A stretch of 64,000 nt of DNA, taken from an uncultured Flavobacteriales bacterium. Its GTDB lineage: Bacteria; Bacteroidota; Bacteroidia; Flavobacteriales_D; Crocinitomicaceae. Positions within the stretch are counted from its first letter, which is position 1. Each line of letters starts with the position of its first letter. This document shows, piece after piece, positions 1-9,209 of the stretch. A program made the translations under genes and the position numbers. The stretch lies in the NCBI GenBank assembly GCA_913046365.1, contig CAJWRM010000003.1, forward strand, positions 1 to 64,000, given 5' to 3'. Under the pieces are notes generated by a model. The model was not told the origin of the DNA and did not search any database. It saw nothing but the letters and a program-made list of their open reading frames with translations.

Positions 1-1
1 T

Positions 2-196
2 TTTGAAATGCTGATTTTTAACCGATGGGGAGAAATCGTTTTTGAATCCCATAACACGGAAATAGGATGGGATGGTTCTTATGGTGTGAACGGAACGAAA
101 GCTTTGGATGGCACCTATTCTTGGAAAATCACTTACAAAAGTCCAAAAACCGACGAGAGGAAAGTTGTTGTAGGTTATGTAACTTTAATGCGTTGA
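2..196 (+). CDS. T9SS type-B sorting domain, C-terminal fragment of a secreted protein
   Basis: The reading frame is open from the left edge of the window, so only the last ~64 residues of a longer gene are seen. The fragment contains FNRWGEIVF, then IGWDGSYG, and ends in GYVTLMR. This is the layout of the gliding-motility-associated (CHU_C, type B) C-terminal domain, which directs proteins through the outer membrane by the type IX secretion system. The next gene ends in a closely related domain (LNRWGN, IGWDGT, GFLTLVR), so the two may be tandem cell-surface proteins. What the missing part does cannot be told. Confidence 0.85.
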   Translation, partial: FEMLIFNRWGEIVFESHNTEIGWDGSYGVNGTKALDGTYSWKITYKSPKTDERKVVVGYVTLMR

Positions 197-288
197 TATC
201 CGGTAATAGAATTTAAATGTAGTCACAGTCATAGAAGTTTTATACATCATAAGATTACATTTCCTGGATTTAGCTTAAACAAAACATG

Positions 289-319
289 TTGTTTTTTTAA
301 GGTAACTTAATTATCTTTA
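289..319 (+). promoter_or_regulatory. Candidate Bacteroidota promoter for the large T9SS protein
   Basis: A TTG (289-291) is followed after 20 nt by TATCTTTA (312-319), one base away from the Bacteroidota -7 consensus TAnnTTTG. This leaves a leader of about 30 nt before the ATG at 358. The same TTG-N20 spacing is seen ahead of pruA. The call is a pattern match only. Confidence 0.35.
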
Positions 320-357
320 TAAGCAACCAAACTTCGTCTAACCTGTCTTAGTATTGT

Positions 358-3300
358 ATGTTTTGTAAACCAATTATCTCTTTTTTAATTATTTCATCCG
401 TATTATTTTTCTCGAAATATACGTACTCACAACTGGTAATTGAGAACCAAGGTGCGACGGCAGAAGTTGTTGTCAACAGTATTATAAGCGGTGGGTTAAC
501 TATTTCTAATGCCACAATTAATTGTCCAACAAATGCCTATGGAACTTTTACCAATGGAGCTACTACAGATATAGGGATTCCTACAGGTTTGGTTATGACA
601 ACTGGAAATGTGGGTGACTTAAATGCTCCGGGAAATGCTTTTATGGATACGTGGAACGGTACAAATTGCAATGATCCTCAACTCAATAGTCTTGAACCTT
701 TAGCGACAAATGATTGCTGTATATTAGAATTTGATGTTATTCCGACGTGTGATGAATTACAAATTAGATTCGTTTTTGGTTCTGAAGAATACCCAGAATG
801 GGTTTCTGCTGGTTTTAATGATGCTTTTGGTTTTTTTATTTCGGGCCAAAATCCAGCAGGAGGTGATTACGTGAATTCAAATGTTGCTGTATTGCCAGAT
901 GGTAATACAATTGTTAGTATTGACAATGTAAACGCGGGATTGAATGCCGGGTTTTATGTAAATAATGCAGCAGGGTTGACGAATATTTTTGATGCTTTTA
1001 CAACCGTATTAATCACTGATGTTTCTGTCGTACCCTGTGAAACCTACCATTTTAAATTGGCCATTGCCGATGCTGGTGATGGAGTTTGGGATTCAGGAGT
1101 ATTTATTGACTTTTTAGAGTGTGTGGATGCTTTAGAAACAAATGTTTCTTCCTCACCTGTTAGTTGTGCTGGTTCGGATGGAACGGCAACCGTAAACGCA
1201 TCAGGTGGTTATCCGGGGTATACATATAATTGGAATACAACACCACCGCAAACAACTGCAACAGCAACAGGGCTTGATCCCGGTATTTATGAAGTTTCCG
1301 TGGATGATGCGGGCGCATGTACTGACCCAATCGTTGAAACGGTTGAGGTGGTTTCAGATGCAATTATTCCTACCTTGTCTATCAATTCTGAAACAATTTG
1401 TGAAGGTGATTTAGTTACCTTAACGGGAAACCCGTCTATTGCAGGCGGGACATTTTTATGGAGCACTGGAGAGACTTCTGCAACTATCAATGTTTCGCCC
1501 AATACAACAACGAATTATTCGTGCGACTATGACTTAGATGGTTGTCTTGCAAGTGAAACGACCACAGTTAATGTCAATACAACGGAGCCTGGGATTGATA
1601 TTCAAAATGCGTGTGATTCATATACGTGGATTGACGGCGTAACATATACCTCCAATAATAACACAGCGTCATTTACCTTAATCGGTGGCGCAGTGAATGG
1701 CTGTGATTCTTTGGTAAGCTTGAATCTAACAATTGACCCCCTCGTTACACCGGAGTTTGAACAAATGGGTCCTTATTGTGAAGGGGTGCTCATTCCTGAT
1801 TTGACTATAAATTCAGTAGAGGGTATAACAGGTTCATGGTTCCCAGCTATTGATAATTCTCAAACAACGACTTATACCTTCACCCCGGATGCTGGTCAAT
1901 GTGCCAATGCACAAACAATGCAAATCATAGTTGATCCTGAGCTTTCTCCTAATTTCGTTCAGCAGGGTCCTTTTTGTGAAGATGATGTAATTGCTAATTT
2001 GCCTATTACTTCTACTGGAGGTCTCACAGGTTCGTGGTCTCCCGCAATAGATAATACCCAGACGACGACCTATACCTTTACTCCCGATGCTGGCCAATGT
2101 GCTATCCCCGCGATTATGGAAATAACTATTGATCCATTATTGACCGCCTCTTTTGCTCAGGTTGGTCCATATTGTCAAGGTAGTCCCGTTCCAGATTTAT
2201 TGACAACTTCGATTGAAGGTATTACAGGAAGCTGGTCACCAATTATAGATAATGTACAGACGACAATTTATACCTTTATCGCTGGTCCAGGGCAATGTGT
2301 GAATCCATCTACTATGGAGATTATAATTGATCCTATTCAGGCGACTACTTTTGAACCCTTTGGTCCGTATTGTCAGGATGATCCGGCTGACCCATTACCG
2401 AATGTATCACCTGACGGAATAACCGGTGTTTGGGGCCCTCCGGGAATTAATACTAATGCCCTGGGGTCAACTATATATACCTTTGTTTCTGATCCCAACC
2501 AATGCGCTTTGAATTACCAGGTGGAAGTCACTGTTAATCCTATACCAGATATAGATATTAATGGTCCAAGTGAAATTTGTGAGGGACAAGATGCTATTTT
2601 GACTGCTATTTCTGGGTTAAGCAATGGGACCTATTCATGGCAACCAGGAGGTGAGAATACAAATGAAATTTCTGTTAACCCCATTGAAACAACGATCTAT
2701 TCAGTGATATATACCGTCAGCGGCTGTCCGAGTCCATTGAGTGAATTTACGTTAACAGTGAATCCAAATATTCCTGTTTTCGCAGGTGATGATATTGAAA
2801 TTTGTATCGGTGAAGCTGTCACATTAGAAGGTGATAATGCTGTAACCTATTCTTGGTCTGATGGTGTGGAAAACGGTATTCCTTTTGAGCCTGATTCTTC
2901 TGGGACCTATACGCTTATAGGTATAAGTGCAGATGGATGTGAAACACAAGATGAAGTATCAGTTTTTGTTAATCCCCTGCCAATTATTGATCCAGGTGCT
3001 CCTTTTTCTGTTTGTGAAGGTAGTGAGCTTACTTTAACTGCTGCAGGAGCTGGTCCAGGCGCATCCTACAATTGGGATAATGGTATTTTAAATGGTGTTC
3101 CTTTTTCATTGGATGTAACGAATGAATATACGGTTATTGGTACGGATGCAAATGGTTGTGAAGGAACGGCCTCGTTAATAATAACTGGAGTTCCAAACCC
3201 AGATGCTTTGTTTACAGCAAATCCGACCTCTGGTGTAATACCTTTGAATGTAGATTTTCAAAACATGAGTACGAATGCAACCAATTATTCATGGGATTAT

Positions 3301-3732
3301 GGAAATGGGGATAGTTTGAATTACGCCGAGCCGGACGCTCCGATTATTTCTTCACTATATAACAACGAGGGAATTTATCCTGTAATACTTACTGCTTTTA
3401 ATCAGTTTTGCTCCGACACACATATGATAGAAATCATTGCTAATTTGGTTGGAGATCCAATTGTTTTTGTCCCAAATGTTTTTACTCCGAATCAAGATGG
3501 TGCGAATGAGGAATTTATTTTAGAGACTGAAAATGTGGCGAGTCTTGAGCTTATTATCTTAAACCGTTGGGGGAATGTCATGACCATAATTGAATCTCTT
3601 GATATTGGGTGGGATGGTACATCAGCAAGTGGAAATGAAGCCACAGAGGGTGTTTATTTTTACAAGTATAATGCAGTAGGTCTTAATGGTCAAGAGCTTA
3701 CAGGACATGGTTTTCTGACCTTAGTTCGTTAG
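358..3732 (+). CDS. Large secreted repeat protein (choice-of-anchor L, SprB-like, Ig-like and PKD repeats, T9SS type-B tail)
   Basis: This is a 1124-residue cell-surface or secreted protein. A signal peptide covers residues ~1-25. It is followed by a ~230-residue domain with FVFGSEEYPEWV and GFFISG motifs, typical of the choice-of-anchor L domain. A SprB-like repeat (GGYPGYTYNW, residues ~280-330) comes next. Four ~67-70-residue repeats occupy ~461-730, each carrying GPYC or GPFC and a GITGSW-like motif and ending near IDP or VNP. Ig-like repeats of the SWSDGVENG / NWDNGILNG type follow, then a PKD-like segment (YSWDYGNGD). The C-terminus (VFTPNQDGANEEF, LNRWGN, GFLTLVR) is a T9SS type-B sorting domain. 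SprB-like repeats are known from gliding adhesins, but the ligand here is unknown. The 3' end overlaps the convergent TPR gene by 12 bp. Confidence 0.9.
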   Translation: MFCKPIISFLIISSVLFFSKYTYSQLVIENQGATAEVVVNSIISGGLTISNATINCPTNAYGTFTNGATTDIGIPTGLVMTTGNVGDLNAPGNAFMDTWNGTNCNDPQLNSLEPLATNDCCILEFDVIPTCDELQIRFVFGSEEYPEWVSAGFNDAFGFFISGQNPAGGDYVNSNVAVLPDGNTIVSIDNVNAGLNAGFYVNNAAGLTNIFDAFTTVLITDVSVVPCETYHFKLAIADAGDGVWDSGVFIDFLECVDALETNVSSSPVSCAGSDGTATVNASGGYPGYTYNWNTTPPQTTATATGLDPGIYEVSVDDAGACTDPIVETVEVVSDAIIPTLSINSETICEGDLVTLTGNPSIAGGTFLWSTGETSATINVSPNTTTNYSCDYDLDGCLASETTTVNVNTTEPGIDIQNACDSYTWIDGVTYTSNNNTASFTLIGGAVNGCDSLVSLNLTIDPLVTPEFEQMGPYCEGVLIPDLTINSVEGITGSWFPAIDNSQTTTYTFTPDAGQCANAQTMQIIVDPELSPNFVQQGPFCEDDVIANLPITSTGGLTGSWSPAIDNTQTTTYTFTPDAGQCAIPAIMEITIDPLLTASFAQVGPYCQGSPVPDLLTTSIEGITGSWSPIIDNVQTTIYTFIAGPGQCVNPSTMEIIIDPIQATTFEPFGPYCQDDPADPLPNVSPDGITGVWGPPGINTNALGSTIYTFVSDPNQCALNYQVEVTVNPIPDIDINGPSEICEGQDAILTAISGLSNGTYSWQPGGENTNEISVNPIETTIYSVIYTVSGCPSPLSEFTLTVNPNIPVFAGDDIEICIGEAVTLEGDNAVTYSWSDGVENGIPFEPDSSGTYTLIGISADGCETQDEVSVFVNPLPIIDPGAPFSVCEGSELTLTAAGAGPGASYNWDNGILNGVPFSLDVTNEYTVIGTDANGCEGTASLIITGVPNPDALFTANPTSGVIPLNVDFQNMSTNATNYSWDYGNGDSLNYAEPDAPIISSLYNNEGIYPVILTAFNQFCSDTHMIEIIANLVGDPIVFVPNVFTPNQDGANEEFILETENVASLELIILNRWGNVMTIIESLDIGWDGTSASGNEATEGVYFYKYNAVGLNGQELTGHGFLTLVR

Positions 3733-4908
3733 ATCTTTTTTCAGGATAAAATAAATGACAAAAGGAATTAAAGTGAATATCAGATAGATATACCATGGCC
3801 AGTTTAGTTGAGTACTTTGTTCCATCTCAATAGACGTTTTTAGATTTCTATCCGCCCTTTCTTTATTAATTATTTTAGTTTGTTTCTTCCTTAATAATGC
3901 AATTTCATTACCATAGTGTTTAGAAGTGTCGTTTTTCATCTTCATTTTAAGCGCTTCAATTCTATGAGAAATTAATCCATGGTTTTTTGCTAAAATAAGT
4001 GAAGAGTCTATGTATTTCCATCCTTTTTTATATTCTCCTAATTCGGTATAAATCTCTCCTAAATTTAAATATGCATCGCATGTGTAGGCAATTACACCTT
4101 GTTTTTTTCTATCTGCCAACACTTCTGAGAATAGAATAAGAGCGGCTTCCTTTTTTCCTTGGTAAAATCTTGTAATCGCAAGATTGTTTTTGGCTCTAAT
4201 TAAAATATATGGCGATGAACTTTTTTCTGCATTTTTCATTTGCTGCTCAAAATAAATCAAGGATTTTTCTATGTTTTTTTGATCTAATTGAATCTGGCCT
4301 AAAAATGAATATGCATTTGCAATAGATTCAAATTTATTTTCCTTTAGCGCTTGTTGAATATATTTTTTTGCATAAAACTGGGCAGAGGTAAGGTCTCCAT
4401 TTTCATAATAACATTGCGCTAAATTAATCTTAGCGAGGTAAGAAAAAGAATTTGATTTGCATGATTTACCAAATTTAATGGAAGTGTTAAAGTTGTTTTT
4501 AGCGCGTTCAAAATCATTCATTAATAAATAGCAGATACCGGTTTCATTAAAGGCTTCACAAATCAATTCATCGTCACCTAAATTAAGAAAGATTGATCTT
4601 GAAAATTTTAGCAATTTTAGCCCTTCTTCCATAAATCCTTTTCTGACATCAAACATGCCGAAGATCCTTTGATAGGTTGCTTTGACATAATTGTCGTCTA
4701 TCGGTTCATTGCTCTTTTTTAAATCCACACCCAAAATATTTAAGGAATCCAGATTGTACCGGTTGTAATATTTTAATAATTCTAGTGCAATGGTGGCTTT
4801 GTTTTTCGGATCACTTTCATGCGAGAACTGTGAAAAATTATATACGGATTGGCCATAGCAGAAGCTACTTAGATGTAATAGAACAATCACAAGCGTAATT
4901 CTATTCAT
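3721..4908 (-). CDS. TPR-repeat protein with signal peptide and C-terminal membrane anchor
   Basis: I place the start at the ATG giving MNRITLVIVLL, because a signal peptide ending in FCYGQ follows directly; an in-frame ATG 33 nt further upstream adds a non-signal-like extension. The body is a run of tetratricopeptide-like helices (YLLMNDFERAKNNF, NLGEIYTELGEYKKGW). It ends with one transmembrane helix (WPWYIYLIFTLIPFVIYFIL) and a short basic tail. The architecture resembles the sensor half of Bacteroidota TPR-type regulators, but no kinase or HTH domain follows, so it is probably a periplasmic scaffold tethered to the inner membrane. Its exact role is unknown. Confidence 0.8.
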   Translation of the reverse strand: MNRITLVIVLLHLSSFCYGQSVYNFSQFSHESDPKNKATIALELLKYYNRYNLDSLNILGVDLKKSNEPIDDNYVKATYQRIFGMFDVRKGFMEEGLKLLKFSRSIFLNLGDDELICEAFNETGICYLLMNDFERAKNNFNTSIKFGKSCKSNSFSYLAKINLAQCYYENGDLTSAQFYAKKYIQQALKENKFESIANAYSFLGQIQLDQKNIEKSLIYFEQQMKNAEKSSSPYILIRAKNNLAITRFYQGKKEAALILFSEVLADRKKQGVIAYTCDAYLNLGEIYTELGEYKKGWKYIDSSLILAKNHGLISHRIEALKMKMKNDTSKHYGNEIALLRKKQTKIINKERADRNLKTSIEMEQSTQLNWPWYIYLIFTLIPFVIYFILKKDLTN

Positions 4909-4925
4909 AGTAATGTAGACTTTAG

Positions 4926-4956
4926 TTGTAATGATACTCAACTATTCTTAAGTTTG
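4926..4956 (+). promoter_or_regulatory. Promoter candidate for pruA
   Basis: TTG (4926-4928), a 20-nt spacer and TAAGTTTG (4949-4956) match the Bacteroidota -33/-7 promoter pattern. The -7 box lies 16 nt before the ATG at 4973, in the short divergent gap between the TPR gene and pruA. Confidence 0.55.
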
Positions 4957-4972
4957 CAACAAAAAATATATT

Positions 4973-6601
4973 ATGTCAAATGCCTTTTATTCAGTACCTG
5001 TAGCGATTAATGAACCTGTAAAGTCTTATGCTCCAGGAAGTATTGAACGTGAAACACTTCTTAACGAATATTCTAGAATGTACAATGGCCACGTTGATGT
5101 ACCTATGTATATCGGAGATGAGCAGGTCTTTACTGATAATAAGAAAAAGCTAAGTCCCCCCCATGATCATGCTCATGCGATAGGGACTTCAAACTATGGA
5201 ACTGAAAAAGAGGTTAGAATGGCCATAGATGCTGCAATGGAGGCAAGAAAAAAATGGGCCAATATGAGCTGGGAGCATAGGGCTTCAATATTCTTAAAAG
5301 CAGCTGATTTACTTGCAGGACCATTTCGTGCAAAATTAAATGCAGCGACAATGCTTGCTCAAAGTAAAAACGTGATGCAGGCTGAGATTGATGCGGCTTG
5401 TGAGCTCATCGATTTCTTTAGATTCAATGTTCAGTATATGAGTCAATTGTATAAAGAACAGCCTGAATCTCTACCAGGTATGTGGAATCGTTTAGAGCAC
5501 AGACCATTAGAAGGATTTATTTTTGCGCTTACGCCATTTAATTTCACCTCTATTTGTGCAAATTTGTGTGCAGCTCCTGCAATGATGGGAAATGTTATTA
5601 TTTGGAAACCTGCTGAAACTCAAATATATTCTGCTCAAGTGATTATGGAGCTTTTTGAAGCAGCTGGTTTGCCAAAAGGTGTCATCAATATGGTTACGGT
5701 TAGTGGAAGGGAGATTTCAAACGTAGTATTTCAAGATAAGAATTTTGCAGGTTTACACTTTACTGGAAGTACTGATGTATTCAGAACGCTTTGGAAAGGA
5801 ATTGGTAATAATATAGAAAAATATAAATCCTATCCCCGCATTGTAGGTGAAACGGGAGGGAAAGATTTTATTGTTGCCCATAAATCTGCAGTGGCTGCGG
5901 AAGTTGCGACAGCAATTTCACGTGGTGCATTTGAATTTCAAGGTCAAAAATGTTCTGCTGCATCCAGGGCTTACATCCCTAGCAATATATGGAGTGATGT
6001 GAAGGATCAGATTATTTCAGATGCTAAGACATTTAAAATGGGTTCTCCTGAAGATCCAACAAATTTTATCAATGCGGTAATTTCAGAAAAAGCTTTTGAT
6101 AGCATAGCATCATATATAGATTATGCCAAAAATGCGACCGATGCAGAAATAATTGCAGGAGGTAACTATGATAAATCCAAAGGTTACTTTATCGAGCCAA
6201 CGATTATTGTGACTTCTGACCCGAAGTTCAAGACAATGGTGGAAGAGATTTTTGGTCCAGTTATGACCATTTATGTGTTTGAGGAAGACAAGTGGGAAGA
6301 GACGCTAAGCCTTGTTGATGACACGTCTGAGTATGCCTTAACTGGAGCTATCTTGTCTGTTGATCGATATGCAGCCGAATATGCTACTAAAGCACTTGAA
6401 AATGCTGCAGGAAATTTCTACATAAATGATAAGCCAACAGGTGCAGTTGTTGGCCAGCAACCGTTTGGTGGTGCTCGAGGATCGGGTACAAATGACAAGG
6501 CAGGATCTATTCTAAATTTGTTAAGATGGGTGTCTCCAAGAACCATTAAAGAAACCTTCGTTCCAGCCACTGATTATAGGTATCCATTTCTTGAAAAATA
6601 G
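4973..6601 (+). CDS. pruA: L-glutamate gamma-semialdehyde dehydrogenase (1-pyrroline-5-carboxylate dehydrogenase)
   Basis: This cytoplasmic enzyme catalyses the second step of proline catabolism, oxidising glutamate semialdehyde to glutamate with NAD+. The 542-residue length fits the stand-alone PruA/ALDH4 family. Visible motifs are the PFNFTS segment, WKPAETQ, FTGSTDVF, the general-base region VGETGGKDF (Glu293) and the nucleophile region FQGQKCSAASR (Cys327). The 34-residue spacing of Glu and Cys is that of active ALDH enzymes. No proline dehydrogenase gene (putA/prodh) lies next to it here. It has its own promoter-like sequence and stands alone between a divergent TPR gene and the downstream FkbM operon. 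Confidence 0.95.
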   Translation: MSNAFYSVPVAINEPVKSYAPGSIERETLLNEYSRMYNGHVDVPMYIGDEQVFTDNKKKLSPPHDHAHAIGTSNYGTEKEVRMAIDAAMEARKKWANMSWEHRASIFLKAADLLAGPFRAKLNAATMLAQSKNVMQAEIDAACELIDFFRFNVQYMSQLYKEQPESLPGMWNRLEHRPLEGFIFALTPFNFTSICANLCAAPAMMGNVIIWKPAETQIYSAQVIMELFEAAGLPKGVINMVTVSGREISNVVFQDKNFAGLHFTGSTDVFRTLWKGIGNNIEKYKSYPRIVGETGGKDFIVAHKSAVAAEVATAISRGAFEFQGQKCSAASRAYIPSNIWSDVKDQIISDAKTFKMGSPEDPTNFINAVISEKAFDSIASYIDYAKNATDAEIIAGGNYDKSKGYFIEPTIIVTSDPKFKTMVEEIFGPVMTIYVFEEDKWEETLSLVDDTSEYALTGAILSVDRYAAEYATKALENAAGNFYINDKPTGAVVGQQPFGGARGSGTNDKAGSILNLLRWVSPRTIKETFVPATDYRYPFLEK

Positions 6602-6658
6602 AAACGTTTAGTTTACTTATTACTATCAGGTAAAAATTCATTATTTTGGAGTCTAATT

Positions 6659-7456
6659 ATGACTCAAGCTACATTGAATGATGGCACCAAAGTTTTCTGT
6701 CTTAGAAAACCTGAGGCCAAGATGTTGGACCACCATGTTGACGGATACCTCCAAAATGGAATAAAAATTAATGACGGAGACGTTGTCTTTGACGTCGGTG
6801 CTAATGTTGGTGTTTTCGGTATTAGAGCCACTCAAAAGGCAAAAAATGTTCACGCCTATTGTTTTGAACCCATACCAGATATATATGCGGTGCTTAGTAA
6901 GAATGCTTCTGAGTATGGAAAAGGTATGATTCATACTTTCCGTATGGGGGTTTCTGATGCAGCCGCTAAAGCCACATTTACCTATTTCCCAAATACGCCT
7001 GCGCTATCTACCTTACATCCTGAGGAATGGGAGAAAGACCCAAAAGCATTTTCAAAAGCTGTGAAAGGGACGATGAAAAATCCACCTGTAGGTATGAAAT
7101 GGATGAAGTTAATACCCTCCTTTCTTTCAGGATTAATTGCCTTTGTATTGGTTCGTGGAAAGAGGAAAGTTGAATGTGATTTAAATACATTGTCTTCAAT
7201 TATTGAAAAAGAGCGCATAGAGAAGATTGATTTATTGAAAATAGATTGTGAAGGTGCAGAATGGTCCGTTCTTAAAGGAATATCTGATGAGCATTGGCCA
7301 TTGATTAAGTCCTTAGTGATTGAAGTCCATGATTTAGATGGCCGTCTAAATCAAATTCAAAAACTTTTAGGTGAAAAAGGTTTTTCAAAGCTTCATCATG
7401 AAAGGGAGGTTGGTTTAGAAGATTCAGTTATGTTTAATTTATTTGCATTGAGATGA
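6659..7456 (+). CDS. FkbM-family SAM-dependent methyltransferase
   Basis: The 265-residue protein has the SAM-binding motif VVFDVGANVGVFG near residues 40-52, then FEPIPDIY, and the FkbM hallmark LLKIDCEGAEWSVLKG near 190-205. FkbM enzymes O-methylate sugars, polyketides or lipid-linked substrates. An unusual hydrophobic insert (KLIPSFLSGLIAFVLVRG, ~150-165) suggests membrane contact. A GGAG stands 10 nt before the ATG. The stop overlaps the next start as ATGA, so it is coupled to a fatty-acid-hydroxylase-like membrane enzyme. A lipid or carotenoid-like substrate is therefore likely but is inference. Confidence 0.85.
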   Translation: MTQATLNDGTKVFCLRKPEAKMLDHHVDGYLQNGIKINDGDVVFDVGANVGVFGIRATQKAKNVHAYCFEPIPDIYAVLSKNASEYGKGMIHTFRMGVSDAAAKATFTYFPNTPALSTLHPEEWEKDPKAFSKAVKGTMKNPPVGMKWMKLIPSFLSGLIAFVLVRGKRKVECDLNTLSSIIEKERIEKIDLLKIDCEGAEWSVLKGISDEHWPLIKSLVIEVHDLDGRLNQIQKLLGEKGFSKLHHEREVGLEDSVMFNLFALR

Positions 7457-8148
7457 CAAGAGAATGGGTTGCGTTAGGGACAGTTTGTGTGCTATTAGGT
7501 TCAAATCTCTTTGGTTTAATCTACAGTATGCTTGTACTGAAAACCAATATTTTTAAGTCTTTTCGTATTCAATCGAAAAGCTATCAAGCGTCAATATTCA
7601 GTAAGCGTATGCCGCTTTTCGTTTTTAATTTTATCATTCTCATTAGTGTCGCGGGAGTCGGTTCTTATTTAATTTATGATAGCATAGACACTTCATTCAT
7701 TCCTATTTGGATGATTGGTTTGCAAATCCTATTTGCGTTTATTATTGATGATATTTGGTTCTATTTTTTTCATCGTTGGTTACATGAGAATAAATTTATG
7801 CTCAAGAATATTCATTCTATTCATCATCGGGCGACAACTCCTTTCCCCCTCGAGTATCTTTACGCCCATCCGTTAGAATGGATGCTTGGTATGATAGGTG
7901 TTGTTATTGCATTTGCTTTAATTCTAGTGGTTATGCCGATTAATGTATACGCATTATGGGGTTTTGGTTTACTTAGGAACCTTCACGAAATTCATATTCA
8001 TTCTGACCTTGAGCTACCTGGATTTAGCAAAATCCCATTTCTAAGCAAGACCAAACATCATGATGATCACCACTCGAAGCTTGCCGGGAATTACGCGTCT
8101 ACCTTTAACTGGATGGATAGAATTTTTAAAACGACCTTTAAGAAATGA
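7453..8148 (+). CDS. Fatty acid hydroxylase / sterol desaturase superfamily membrane di-iron enzyme
   Basis: This 231-residue membrane protein has about four hydrophobic segments and the histidine boxes of the fatty acid hydroxylase superfamily: HRWLH, HSIHH, HEIHIH and HDDHH. These bind a di-iron centre that hydroxylates or desaturates an alkyl or isoprenoid chain using O2. Start and stop overlap both neighbours as ATGA, making a tight three-gene operon with an FkbM methyltransferase and a DUF2141 protein. Family members act on fatty acids, sterols or carotenoids, and the substrate here is not shown by the sequence. Confidence 0.88.
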   Translation: MTREWVALGTVCVLLGSNLFGLIYSMLVLKTNIFKSFRIQSKSYQASIFSKRMPLFVFNFIILISVAGVGSYLIYDSIDTSFIPIWMIGLQILFAFIIDDIWFYFFHRWLHENKFMLKNIHSIHHRATTPFPLEYLYAHPLEWMLGMIGVVIAFALILVVMPINVYALWGFGLLRNLHEIHIHSDLELPGFSKIPFLSKTKHHDDHHSKLAGNYASTFNWMDRIFKTTFKK

Positions 8149-8567
8149 AAGGGTTGGTGTTATTTTTAGGCTTGGCGTTTCCCATATTTTTCTTGGCACA
8201 ATCAACCGTCGATTTACAAGTAAAAATAAGCAATATTGAAAACAATAGAGGCCTTGTTCAATTGGGTCTGTACAACGATGCCTCTAGATTCCCAAAGGTA
8301 GGGAGGACCTATAAAATGGTTCGGGTCAGAACAAAAGGCAAGCACAAGTATTATACCTTCAAAGATTTGCCTGTAGGTAAATATGCATTGGCAATATATC
8401 ACGATGAAAATGCAAATAAAATATGCGATACTAATTTTTTTGGTATTCCTAAAGAAGCATATGCATTTTCCAATGGAATTAGGCCAAGGTTTTCAGCTCC
8501 CAGTTTTCAGTCCTGCTCATTTATGGTAAATGCAGATAAAGCCATAACCATTAAATTGGTCTACTAA
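8145..8567 (+). CDS. DUF2141 domain secreted protein
   Basis: A signal peptide (residues ~1-19, ending FFLAQ) is followed by a compact beta-rich domain. Motifs include GLVQLGLYNDASRFP, FKDLPVGKYALAIYHDEN and FFGIPKEAYAFSNG, typical of DUF2141. The family is small, periplasmic or surface-located, of unknown function, and I recall it often lies beside carotenoid or lipid genes. It is the third member of the overlapping operon with the FkbM methyltransferase and the di-iron hydroxylase. Its 3' end overlaps convergent coaE by 17 bp. Confidence 0.85.
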   Translation: MKGLVLFLGLAFPIFFLAQSTVDLQVKISNIENNRGLVQLGLYNDASRFPKVGRTYKMVRVRTKGKHKYYTFKDLPVGKYALAIYHDENANKICDTNFFGIPKEAYAFSNGIRPRFSAPSFQSCSFMVNADKAITIKLVY

Positions 8568-9138
8568 GCTGTTTTAAAAGCATAGAAATCCGGTCCTCAA
8601 TCGGATGCTTTCCATCGTTCAAAATATGGTAAGGAGTATGTTTCATTTTTTCCTCATCTGTCCACTGTGTTTTCATTTTTTTTAAAACTTCCTCTTTAGA
8701 AACGCCATCTCTTTTTTTAATTCTTTCTAGCTTTATCTCCAAAGGCGCATAGACCAGAATCACTGAATCAAAATTTACATAAGCTCCCGTTTCAAAGAGT
8801 ATGGCTGCTTCATTGAATATAAATTCATCATCTGTAAAACCTTTTTTCCATTGCTCGAAATCTGCTCGTACGATGGGGTGAATCAGTTGATTTATTTTTT
8901 GTCGAAGCGTTTTATCTGAAAATATTTTGTTGGAAATCAGTTCACGGTTTATTCCGTCTTCAGTGTATGCCTCATCTCCTATGAGCAGTTTTAATTTTTT
9001 TTGAATTCGGATGTCTGAATTCATCAACTTTTTTGCTCGATCATCAGAATAATAAACTGAGAATCCCATTTCTTCAAGAATTTTACAAACGAAGCTTTTT
9101 CCACTTCCGATGCCGCCTGTAATTCCTATTACTTTCAT
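8551..9138 (-). CDS. coaE: Dephospho-CoA kinase
   Basis: This is the last step of coenzyme A synthesis: ATP-dependent phosphorylation of the 3'-OH of dephospho-CoA in the cytoplasm. The 195 residues begin with the P-loop GGIGSGKS (8-15), followed by YYSDDRAKKLM (the substrate-site region, usually a D-x-D/I pattern). NQLIHPIVR and FNEAAILFETGAY are typical of CoaE. Length is normal for the family. A TAAATTTG box lies only 5 nt before the ATG, suggesting an almost leaderless transcript. Confidence 0.95.
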   Translation of the reverse strand: MKVIGITGGIGSGKSFVCKILEEMGFSVYYSDDRAKKLMNSDIRIQKKLKLLIGDEAYTEDGINRELISNKIFSDKTLRQKINQLIHPIVRADFEQWKKGFTDDEFIFNEAAILFETGAYVNFDSVILVYAPLEIKLERIKKRDGVSKEEVLKKMKTQWTDEEKMKHTPYHILNDGKHPIEDRISMLLKQLSRPI

Positions 9139-9143
9139 TATTT

Positions 9144-9151
9144 CAAATTTA
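9144..9151 (-). promoter_or_regulatory. -7 promoter box of coaE, 5 nt from the ATG
   Basis: On the minus strand the sequence reads TAAATTTG-AAATA-ATG, a perfect TAnnTTTG box with five bases before the coaE start codon. If used, transcription would begin at or within a base or two of the ATG. Confidence 0.5.
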
Positions 9152-9197
9152 GAGTTTTTTGCGCACTCATCCTTCCTAATATACTTGCTAAAAGTTG

Positions 9198-9205
9198 TAG
9201 TTTTG
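9198..9205 (+). promoter_or_regulatory. -7 promoter box of the methyltransferase-ZIP operon, 4 nt from the ATG
   Basis: TAGTTTTG matches TAnnTTTG and is followed by TCTC and then the ATG at 9210. This again implies a near-leaderless transcript. No clear -33 TTG is seen at the usual distance. Confidence 0.45.
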
Positions 9206-9209
9206 TCTC

